Of a DNA stretch of 64,000 nt, positions 37,701 through 48,960 are shown piece by piece (positions within the stretch are counted from its first letter, which is position 1; each line of letters begins with the position of its first letter). The notes beneath the pieces are model-generated. The model searched no databases. It was not told the origin of the DNA and worked only from the letters and a program-made list of their open reading frames with translations. Position numbers and translations under genes: made by a program. Source of the DNA: Plasmodium malariae (taxonomy: Eukaryota > Apicomplexa > Aconoidasida > Haemosporida > Plasmodiidae). The stretch covers positions 1,012,826-1,076,825 of the forward strand of contig NC_041778.1 in assembly GCF_900090045.1 (NCBI RefSeq), in the 5' to 3' direction.

Positions 37701-39296
37701 TCTATACGAAGATATCTTTTATTCCTTTTCCTAAGATTATATATTTAGCTAAGTCATTACAATTAAAAATTTTTATTTGACATATATATTACTAACTTTT
37801 TATATAATAATAATTATAATGTAAATTCTTATTAAAGAAAAAAAAAAAGAATTCATTTTACTTAACAAATAACTGATAAAAAATATATACATATGTAATT
37901 GTGATAAATATAGGAAAAGTTAGTTTCAAGTGTTTTGATTTATTAATTTTTATAGAAAAGGAAATCTAATAAGCTTATCCATATTAAGTATTATAACTGA
38001 AAAAGAAATATTTGAAAAATCTTCATCTCTTCTTTTTTCTTAAATTTCAACTAAAATCTAAATCTTCCTTTCGTTTAATACTGTAACTTAAGCTAATATT
38101 CGAATCTATGAAATTACTTAGGAGTAATTCCATATAAAACAATTCACCTTTAGACGTAAGAAATTTTTTTTTTCTAATTTCAAAATTATTAAAAAAATTA
38201 AGATTAATTTACTTAAAAATAATATAAATTTCTCTTTTTTTTAATTTTAAGAATTAACCCTTTTTTCTATATTTTTAAAACTCTTTTGTTTCATGTACTT
38301 TAATAGGTATGTACGCTAATATGTAGGATGACACAATTGAGGTAATTAATATATATCCTAAATGATATTAAGTTGGTCGTGGGAGGGGACAAATAAATAC
38401 ATTTTAAATTTAGTTCCATTACTTTTTATTTAAATTAAATTCATAAGAGTATAATTGTTTCACACTCTCCACTAATGTTGTTTTCATTACAAGATAAAAA
38501 TGAAATATATACACTAAAAACTTAAAAACAAATAAAAATGTTTGTCCATCCATTCACCTATTTATAATTTATGTTTGTAATAGAATAAAAATATAACATA
38601 TCTATATTAAATTTATAATGTATTTAATTAGTTTTTCAAAACTTTTGATAGAAAATTTATCTTTAAATATTCCACAAATAATATATATAATATTTTTGTC
38701 GGATACAATTAACTCTTTAATTTAAAAAACTGAGGATACTTTATGTATAAATATAAAATTGAAAAAGATTATGTGAAAATAAAAAAAGTATTTTATATAT
38801 AGCATATATTGTTAGTTTAAAATTTTATTAATATATATATTGTTATTTTCATATTATATATTAACATTTAAGAAACAGCTGTATGAGAACCTTTTTATAA
38901 CTCTAATGGAAAGGAAAGTTAATAGGAAAAATCTACTTATTTAAATATAAACATATTTATATATAAAAAGAAAAAAATAAACTAGAGGGTACATTTATTG
39001 TATATCCTTATTTAATGTAAATGTAGTTCTTATTTCGATTTAATTAAAAAAAGTAAGACATTTTTTTAATTTAAAATTAAGTACATGTGAGATTTTTAGA
39101 ACTCAGAAAATCTGTGTATTTTTTTTAATAAATTTGGAGTTACCACTGTTATGTAATTACGTTAACAATAATCTTAATAAAGTATTGTATACATGTGTTT
39201 TCGAATAAAAATATATATAATCTCTTCTATAAATATACTTGCATAAAAACTCTACACCAAAATAGTTCGTACAAATAAATCAACAAGGAAAAATGC

Positions 39297-39333
<37 letters not shown>

Positions 39334-39516
39334 GCAATTATAGCATTATAATGAATATATAGTTAACGCAAAAAAAAAGAAAAAAAAAAAACACTCTTAT
39401 TATAAAATGATAAAATTTTTATATTTTTACTATTCTCTACTAATCTCTTAAAAGTAAACTTTTTAAAATTAAATTCAAAAATTCATGATAAATATTTTTT
39501 TATAGTTTCTGATATT
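34791..39516. other. Gene-poor spacer between paralogs
   Basis: No gene supported. Contents include poly-A (about 37208-37233), poly-T runs and a (TA)n tract (39299-39331). A 78-codon minus frame at 37464-37700 has no motif or splice context. The region separates the long repeat gene from its inverted short paralog. Confidence 0.5.
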
Positions 39517-39791
39517 ATGCTGGATAGTTATAAATTACTAGAGCACGATGTAAATTTTTTTTTTTTTAAGGTAAAACCTTAATTATAGCTAATATTTAAA
39601 TGATTTATATCCTACTTTATAAGTTCTATGTTTGTCCATGATTAAATAATTAACGTATTATTCAGACAAACGCACAAGATCTTGATAAAATGAATACATT
39701 TTATAATCATATCGTAGTTAAAAATGTGGTAACTACTGATACGGCTAAAAGGAAAAATGTAAAGTCCTATAAAAAAATATATATATTTTAG
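39517..39791 (+). CDS. Candidate small two-exon gene, unknown
   Basis: ATG at 39517 opens an 18-codon exon ending AAG before GTAAAAC (donor at 39571). An acceptor TTATTCAG ends at 39665 and an in-phase 41-codon exon runs to TAG at 39791, giving 59 residues. The second exon is hydrophilic and mixed in composition (TNAQDLDKMN, DTAKRKNVKS), unlike random A+T-rich frames. There is no clear signal sequence: the only hydrophobic part is a Phe run coded by a T13 tract. There is no PEXEL. It could be a decayed member of a two-exon exported family. It lies tail-to-tail with the gene at 40173-41094. Confidence 0.25.
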
Positions 39792-40172
39792 TATCCTTTT
39801 TTTTTTCTTTTTCAGTTGTTAATTTTAGTTGTATATTATCTGTCGTTTGTATTTTATGGTATTTTTTATTTTGTCTATTATTTTTACTTTTTCAAGAAAT
39901 TTAATTTTTCTTTCATATTTCGTTTTTTACACATTATCCATCATTTGATTCTGTAAATTTTTAATAGTTAATTTCTCTTATCTAAAAAATTACTAAAGAA
40001 ATAACAATATCACATCTATTTCTTGTTTGTTTTTTAATAGTTCATTATTCGTTGATTTTTAAATTATTTAAATTCTGATTTCACGTTATTTGTTTTTTAA
40101 CTACTCTTAATTCTCTTGTTATTATCTCATTTCTTATTAGCTACACTAATTTTGTTGTAATGATTTAGCTTT

Positions 40173-41094
40173 TTAATATATATTTTGATCATGATCTTCT
40201 GTTTTATTAGGATAATTTTCTTTTGAAGAGTTTTGTTCTTTCTTGTTTTTTCGATTTTTCTTTTTCTCTTTTCGTACATTAGGAGGATTATCCTCTTGAT
40301 CTTTTTTTTCTTGGCCAGGAACTTGTGTATATTTCTTTTCTATAGCAGGGACTGGAGCAGGTTCAGAATCTTTTTCATTTTGTTGCAGATTAAGATACTC
40401 TGTGGTCTTTTTCGTAGGTATATTTTCTCCATTTTCTAGATCATACGTTTCATTATATACTATGTAATCAACTTCATCTTCGTACGGTTCTTGTCCAACA
40501 ATGGGGAATCTTTTTCTTAATTCATATATATCCGGTCCAGGAGAACCTGAACATATATCTATTTCGTAGGGGCATTTTTCTTTAAATGTATAATTTGTTG
40601 CTTCATATTTTTCATCACAGTTTTTATTTCCATCTTCTGCATTTTCCTTTAATTTGTAATGTTTCATTTCGTAATTTTCTTCATATTCTTTAAATCCACA
40701 ATAAATTTTTTCTTTTACTATAAGACGGCCTTTTAAATAGGGTTTTTTTGTTGTAATCTTCAATACTGCTAATGACCTATGAGTTCGTGAGACGAATACT
40801 TTTTGAAGTCCATATTTATTATAGCAATTATCACCACATTTTTCCTAAAAATTGCATAAAATTTTATAAAATTAAAAACGAAATTCATATTTTCTTGTTA
40901 AAGCAATAACTGTAAGAAATTCACAAGGCGTGATAGTAAGAAGGTACATATAATATATATATATATATCTTATATCAACTTACACAATTCAAACAATTTA
41001 ACATCCAAATTAAAAGAAAGAAAATTGATACTTTTATGAAACAGAGAAAATTATTTATTTTCTCTGTTGTGTTATTCCTCTTTAATATAACCAT
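40173..41094 (-). CDS. Short paralog of the giant repeat protein, exported
   Basis: Read on the minus strand, exon 1 is 41094-40984 (37 codons, hydrophobic FIKVSIFFLLIWML) and exon 2 is 40844-40173, phase 0 (GTAAGT donor, TTTTTAG acceptor), giving 260 residues. Exon 1 has exactly the same length as in the gene at 28384, and exon 2 starts EKCGDNC where the other starts QKCGKSC. RTHRSLAV stands at the export-motif position: R and L are kept but the fifth residue is Val. The shared domain follows (KEYEENYE, KEKCPYEI, PGPDIYELRKRF), about 70 residues of clear similarity. The protein then ends in a Lys/Asn/Glu-rich tail without the 22-residue repeats. It faces its paralog tail-to-tail. The family is unrecognised and export is inferred. 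Confidence 0.82.
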
Positions 41095-44000
41095 TTTCGT
41101 CAAATAATATTTTTAGAATGATAAGAATTATTTGCGTAAAACAAAGTAATATTTTAAACTTAATAATTTATGTGAAATTTTTGATTTCTTTTAAAGTATA
41201 GAAAAAAATTATAAATTTAACGAATTGAATGAATATAATATATACATACATATATAATAAAATGCAAAAGGATAAAAACTACTTGAAAATAAATTATATA
41301 TTTATTTACTTGAGAATAAATTATATATTTATTATTGCAATTCAGATTCGTTTTATATATCAATTATGAAAAAAAAGTAAAAAAATTTATTGAACATATT
41401 TGTAATTTATCCTAATAATATGTTTTACATAAAAATTCGGAAAACAAGTAAATAGAAAATATACAATAAAAAAAAATTAAATAATATAAAAAAGAAGCAA
41501 AAAGAAGAAATGAGAATAAATTAGAATTTATTTTGCTATGCTATACGAACTCTAATTAGGAAACGAGATAATAATGTTTAATAGCGAAAAATATATATAT
41601 ATATATATATTAATGCGCGGATTTTAATAATATGTGCAACGTGGAATATGCACTTAATTTATATATTCAATTTTAAATTATATAAATATGGGATAGAAAT
41701 AATATACATTTAATAATTTATTTCTTTTAATCCATAGTGCTTTGAAATCTGTAAATTTAAAATTTCTCAAGATAAAAAATTATCTTTTTTTTAACTTATT
41801 TTTTAATAAATTTTTTAAAAGTTCAGGCATACTATCCAATCTTAAACGATACTTCAAAGATAATATTTTAATATATAGGTATAATAAAAAAAAATAGGAG
41901 TAACCTAAAGTAATAATTTCACTTAAAAATCTTTTCACTAAAAACATTTTACTTTTATTTTGTTACAAAAATGATTACATGTTATTGAACAAAATATAGG
42001 CAACAATATAATAAATGTAAAATAAAATCAAATGTATAAGCATAATTTAATATGTATGGTGGTTAAAAAACTATCAAATATTTTTTGCATATCTGAAGAA
42101 ATAAAATTATAAATTATGCATTAATTATAAATTATAATATTAATGCTTTAAGTATTTTTATATGTGTAAAATTATCCATTATTAAAAATTATCACAATGA
42201 AGAAAGTAAAATTTTCAATAAAAAAAAAATTATTTTAAGAGTGTTTTTATAATATGAATAATTTATAAAAGTTTATTATTTTCCTTTTTCATTTTTACCT
42301 AATCTTTATATTATAAGAACTCTTTAATTTTCGACATAAACATAATACATATTATTTTTTCGATTTGCTCAATGAAAATGAATACAATAAAGTTTAAAAT
42401 AAATACATTTTTTTTTAAGATTATAATTTATTTTTTTTCGAACATAATTATAATTAAAAAACCTTTATAGATAAACTTAATTTTTAATTAAAATTCTTTT
42501 TATAAAATGGAAATTACATTTAATATTAATATAAAAAAAAAAATATATATATAAAATATTAAGTTTTTTTCATTTTAGTAAAAATCACTATAATACATTG
42601 TTAGTTTTTGATATATTTTTTTCTAATGGGTAATTTTATATGGTAAAATAAATTAAATGTGTACATTCCAGAAAATTATTAATAATCCTTTTTTGATTAA
42701 CTCTTAGAGGAATTATATTATCAAGTTAAATTATTGTTTTATTTAATTTTTTAATGGTTTTATAGTTCGATTTTTTAATTTCATTTGATGACTTCACATA
42801 GAATGTAAAATAGAAACTACTTTTGTTCCTACTGTTAAATTTAAACGAAACCAATCTTTAATTTTCCCTTAACATACTATTTTAGTTAAAATTACCATTT
42901 TTATATAATTAACGAATTATTTTACATTATAAAATTTAAAATAATGCATAAGTAATTAAATGAAAGTCAAAATTTTTATATAGTGTAATAATTCAATATT
43001 ACATTTTTAAATTAATTAAATAACTCGAAAGCAGTTTACATGGTTAGGATTATTTGTAGTATGAATATATTTTTGTACATCAATATGAATTTTATTTCCG
43101 ATTAAAAAAAAAGAAATAATAAGCAGATTAAAAATAATAAGTGATAAAGCAAATACATTTATTCAGAATTTTAGGAATTTTACCTAAATAAAAATGATGA
43201 AAAAAGCCAAAATATCGTAATAAATTCGGTAACACTAAAATGAATCTAGTGTTATTAGTTCATAAATAATAATAAAAAAATTATCTCTTAATAACTCAAA
43301 ATTTTAAATATAAAATGTGCAATAATATAATGGATGTTATATACTAATAAAATATATCCTAATAATTTAAATCTTAATAACTAAAGCTATTGAACAAAAA
43401 TTTGTTAAAAATAATAGGGAAAAAGGACTTTGATATAATTAATTTGCATAGGAACATTAAATTTAAAAAATAAATTCAAAAAAGAACACATGGAAGAATG
43501 TACGATAAATGAAAATATGAGTTATGGAAGTCAAAAAATAAAAAATAATATATTTGCAAATTGAAAAAAAAACTTATCAATTATTAGTATATTTTCTCGT
43601 AAATTATTAAAATAGTTTTGTTGTAATTATTTTGAAAATCTAAAATATAAAAAGTTCTTTTAAAAAGTAACATACTTATTTTTATATATAGTTCTTCATT
43701 CATATATAATTCCAGTGTCTTGAATTGTAATAGATATATATAAAGTTGAGTATTTATTAGTGACGCTAAATTCTATTTACTAGTTTTATAATATATATAT
43801 TAATTATTTTTTAACCTTTAAAAATAACATAAAATAGTTAAAGTTAATACGCATAAATATAAGAAATATATAAATGGTTTAGAAGGAAATACAATAGGAC
43901 GGTTAATAAATTTATTGACGAAGATATGATATTACTGTGCAATAAATAAATATAAAATGATGAATGTAAACATTACAGCTAAGTAAAAATAAATTATATA

Positions 44001-45347
44001 GTTAATGTAAATTATAATATATTTTAATAAATAAAAAAAACAAAAATACAAGGAAAATGGGAAAGCAGGAGAATATCATTAATTTAAATTTTTATTTTAC
44101 AATGAACTACAAAATGTTAATTGTTACAATTTTAGTAATGACAATATTCATCTATTTAAAAATGATATGCGAATATTTTTTTTATATTGGAATTATATGT
44201 AGTTGCAGTATTTATTAAAGAATTGTTGTAAATATTTATGTTAACAAAGGCTTGTATGATAATTAATTTTATAAACATAGTATACCATAACAGAAATTCA
44301 TGTAAATAATATAATATGTTTATTTTTATTACTTTCATGTTGAATCAATTTAAATAATAAAAATATTAGCCATTTCTGTTGTTTTTATATCTAAGCGAAT
44401 AATTTAAAGATTCACTGTTTTATTATAAATTGATAATATACTTACAATATAATAGCATTTTTTTAAAATACCTAGCTTTAAAAAAAAAAGAAAAAAAAAA
44501 CTAAACTTACGAATTCGTGAATTTTAATATTATTACTTTAACTTTTTTTTTACTTGATCATTTTTTTTTGTTTTTAAGTTGACATAATAAACTTTTACAT
44601 GGATGGAATTATATGTATACATAATTATACTACTTCAAAGTGCACTCTATTATTTTTATTTCATTTTACTCCAATCTTAACAATTTATGTTATGAACCGT
44701 TATTAATTATAAGAGTTTAGAAAATTTGATACAAAGGAAAATATATAAATATTAGTTAAAAGCAAATATACATAAGACACTAATTTTAAGATCGAATAAT
44801 GAAGAATATATATGAACAGTTTATATTATAACTGTGTGAGTCTATCATTGCACACAATACAACCTGTACTTTTTTGTCCTTTAACCTGTTACTCATTTTT
44901 TTATAAAGTTTTTATTATATTTTTAGAGTCACTTATAAATGTTTACGACTATTTATTATAGAATATTTTACTTTTGTCTATTTATTAAGTGAACTAAATT
45001 ATTTAAATTGCAATTCATCAGAACAAAGGCATGATGTGTTTTCTACCTAATAATTTAATAACTATATATATAATGTATTTTAGAGTTGTAAAAATAAATT
45101 ATACCTTAATTTTCTTATTATGATTCCCACAATAGTTTATTTTTCACATTATGATATATATTAGCTGTGATGTACAAAATCATCATACATATAAGCTAAG
45201 AAGTTTATATATTAACTAACGAAATGAGTTATCAACATTGTTGGGTACATAAATGTGATATACGAATTAAAAATAAACACATATATGATATGAAGCTTAT
45301 AGTTAAATTTAAATAGAAAATTAGAAATATTTAAACATTTATCCATA

Positions 45348-45388
<41 letters not shown>

Positions 45389-45820
45389 GTGATACATTTT
45401 TAACAGAATTTTTCCATGATAATGAAAATAGAAAAAATGGGACTGTAAATACTTTTTTATATTCAATTTTTCCAATTCATAAAAAATAAAATAAAAAATC
45501 ACATTCAATTTCGTTTTTTTCATTTATATAAATGTAATATAAATTATAAACAAAAGGAACTAGAGATCTCAATGAATATATAAATTCTTCATATATTTTT
45601 AAGTAAAAAAAATAAAACCTTCGACCCAATAAATATATAATACTTAATATATGTTAATATTTAAGTAATTTTATTATGTTATTGAGAAATTATTATGATC
45701 TGTCAGCACAGATATCTATAACCAATATATAATATATGTATATGAATTTTCTTTTAGTAATATAAAAATAATAGTATGTAATTTTTTTTGTTTTTAGATG
45801 CAGCTGGAACTTTAATTAGA
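41095..45820. other. Gene-poor spacer
   Basis: No gene supported over about 4.7 kb. It includes (TA)n tracts (about 41590-41610 and 45351-45384) and many short A/T runs. Frames at 44156-44338 and 45212-45523 (-) are low-complexity or hydrophobic without motifs. Confidence 0.55.
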
Positions 45821-47340
45821 TTAATAGCTAGCATTTTTACTTAGATATTCTTTCCAGTGGCATTCCGTATTATTTGTAAATGATTCCCATAAAGATTTAA
45901 TTGAATTTATAGTTTCAGTAAACATGAACGATAAAAATTTTTCATCTTCTATTGATAAAGTTAATATCTGAAATGACTGTTGTTCAGTATTATATAATTC
46001 ATATAACATGTCCCTATAGACCTTGAGCCATATTCTGGTCTTATAATTTCCCATCAAATTAATAGTTCTTGCTAGATCTTCCCAATAATTACTCAAATCT
46101 TTCAGCATATTATGAAATTTATCTTTTTCAATAGAGACCAATCTATTATATATGTTAAACATATCCCTAATATGAACATATTCACTTAAATTTTCTATTT
46201 CTTTTTGTAATTCCTTTTCAGATAGTTTTTCGTAGTATTTTGACCCCTTAGGATTTCTATTTTCACTTGTCTTGTAAAGGCTGTTAGAATATTTCTTTTT
46301 ATTATTACTCGTATATGATGCATCTTCAGAAGAACTGTCTTTTTGATTATTATATGTGTTCATTACACTATTAGAAAAATTTCCCATCTGATTATTATAT
46401 GTGTTCATTGCACCGTTAGAAAAATTTCCCATCTGATTATTATATGTGTTCATTGCACCGTTCGAAAAATTTCCCATCTGATTATTATATGTGTTCATTG
46501 CACCGTTAGAAAAATTTCCCATCTGATTATTATATGTGTTCATTGCACCATTAGAAAAATTTCCCATCTGATTATTATATGTGTTCATTGTACCATTAGA
46601 AAAATTTCCCATCTGATTATTATATGTGTTCATTGCACCATTAGAAAAATTTCCCATCTGATTATTATATGTGTTCATTGCACCATTAGAAAAATTCCCC
46701 ATCTGATTATTATATGTGTTCAATGAACCTTTAGAAAAATTTTCCATTTGATTATTATGTGTAATCCAGCTATCACCAGGTATATCTACTGTTTGAAATA
46801 AGTCTAATACATTTGTCTTGTTACCACTGTTATAATTGTGTTCTGTTGATAATGAATTATCAGTCACATTACGATTAGAATCTTTGCAACTTAGATTACT
46901 TTGATTAGCTTGTTCATTAAATGATACAGCTAAGTTTCTTACGTACCTATTACTGTACTGAATTTGTGATATTATAGTACCTTTATACACAGAATTGTTC
47001 TGTAAAAGTGTCATTATATAAAATTAGGGAAAAAAGGTTAATGCAATTTTTAAGCTTTATTTAGAAAAAAAAAAAAAAAAGGATGAGGATTAATGAAAAG
47101 AAAGTAATGTGTTTGTACTGATGAAATTGTGTTTAGTCTAACTTTCATTAAAAAAAACAATAGTACAAGAAAGAGTACATTTGTAAATCTTGAAAATACA
47201 AAATTTTTGATACTTCCTTTGTTAGATTTTTTATTTGTCCCTTCTAAAGAATTTGTAAAATAATAGTTAATATTCCGTTCATTAACAGCAAAGGATTTTT
47301 TTCTTGATAAAGCAAAAATTCTTACATTACAACGTTCCAT
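45821..47340 (-). CDS. PHIST-like exported protein with 15-residue tandem repeat
   Basis: On the minus strand exon 1 starts at ATG 47340 (an in-frame ATG also lies at 47355) and has a hydrophobic end (NVLFLVLLFFLM). Its donor is either GTTAGA after 47143 or GTACAA after 47119, both phase 0. The acceptor TTTTACAG gives exon 2 at 46999-45821 (392 residues), for about 458 residues in all. Exon 2 begins NNSVYKG and has RYVRNLAV 21 residues on: a PEXEL-like R and L, but Val at position five. Eight near-perfect copies of NTYNNQMGNFSNGAM follow, then a C-terminal helical domain (about residues 320-455) with LSNYWEDL, RIWLKVYRDML and SLWESF, consistent with PHIST. Export is inferred. It is the last apparently intact gene before the telomere. 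Confidence 0.8.
46335..46770 (-). repeat. 45-bp coding minisatellite
   Basis: Eight copies of a 45-bp unit (15 codons, NTYNNQMGNFSNGAM with small changes such as GTM and SVM) plus degenerate flanking copies. Spacing is exact, and most differences are single bases. The plus-strand frame across 46343-46726 is a repeat shadow. Confidence 0.92.
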
Positions 47341-47596
47341 ATTTGATATATACATTATTAAGACAGAAAACAATTTTTAATTAAGATACAAGAATGAATT
47401 ATTCTAATTAAATCATAAAAATTAATTAATAATGCAAATGTAAAAATATTTTATTTAATTTTACTATTAAGAATTGCTACAAAATATATATATACTTTTT
47501 TTTTATTTTAAAAAAAATAAACGATGAACTACCTGTTATGAACATTTTAAAAAATAGTTTATAACATTGCTACAAGTTAATTACAACATAAACAAC

Positions 47597-47600
<4 letters not shown>

Positions 47601-47651
<51 letters not shown>
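47601..47651. repeat. (TA)n microsatellite
   Basis: About 50 bases of pure TA repeat upstream of the PHIST-like gene at 45821-47340. Confidence 0.9.
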
Positions 47652-47654
<3 letters not shown>

Positions 47655-48882
47655 TTTTTTTTTTTTTTTATTAATGCAGTGGAGATAAAACTTGGTATTT
47701 TTTACACGCTTTATTTTAACTAATTTATCAAAAATATTTAAAAAAATAAATAACAGTAATATTTTATGATTTATGAATGTATAAGGAATTCTTAAAAAAT
47801 TAAAATTTAATATTTTTTTTTTTGCCAATTACTTAAATTAGTTATAATGATTTATTCATTCATTAAAAAAAAAAAAGAGTAAATAATTATACTTTTATTA
47901 TAAAAGAACAAATACAGAACAATGGTTTAAAAAAAACAAAAGTACATATGCACCAAAAATTATTATTATAATTCATTATATAAAATCATCATTTACAACT
48001 CAACCATATTTGTTCTAAAAAAACAGGAGTTGCAAATATTTATTAAATTATTAGAATACATGCAAACATTTAATTGGTTTACCTATATCAGTATATAGTT
48101 TTGTTCTATTGATATTTCTTTTTTCGCTTACCATATTTTAAAGTAATAATTAACTATTTATTTTTATAAATAAAAAAGTTAAATATAGTATTGGAATATT
48201 TTTGCAACAAATTATTTTTCATCCAGAAATTATTGTTATTCCATATTTTATTCTTAATATAACTATTTTTCTGAATTGTGACAAATGAGAAAAATGAACA
48301 AATAAATATAATATGTTTTGATTTATATATAAAAAAGAACGTACTTTAGTATCTCTTACTTGAAGTATATGTATAGAAACACTGATGTTAATATCTAGAA
48401 TTATAATATATAAATTAAAATATAAATAATACTTAAAAAAATTTTTTTTTTCCGTTTTAAGTAACATAAAAAATATTTTCACAAGTGTACTACAGCGTTT
48501 ATTCATATTTTTTAAAACTTCTTGTTTTAAAATATAAATTTCTCCTGAAAAAAGTTATTGCATGGGCATTATTTGTTCATTTAAAATGAAGAAAACAAAA
48601 ATTATTAAATTTTTTGGAATAGAATAAAATGAACCCGCAAAAACATGTGACACCAAAGAAAGAATTTTTCTTTGCTTTTTATGAATACTTTATGTGTAGT
48701 CTTCTAATTTTTGATGACACATCGTTTTAGTTATATAATATAAAAAATAAAAAGCAATAAATGAAGAAACTTATGTAAACTTTCTATATTATGGTTATCT
48801 TTTATAATAAATTTTTTTTTATTACAGCTTTACTAATATCGAAATAAAAATTCTTTGAAATTTATAACCTATATATATATAT

Positions 48883-48960
48883 AAATATAAATATAAATAT
48901 AAATATAAATATAAATATAAATATAAATATAAATATAAATATAAATATAAATATAAATAA
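48883..48960. repeat. (ATAAAT)n microsatellite
   Basis: About thirteen copies of a hexanucleotide, nearly perfect. The Phe/Ile frame on the minus strand is an artefact of it. Confidence 0.92.

Noticed and set aside
46343..46726. Regular 127-codon repeat frame on the plus strand
   Set aside because: It is the exact shadow of the 45-bp coding repeat on the minus strand, where the PHIST-like gene has splice sites and an export motif.
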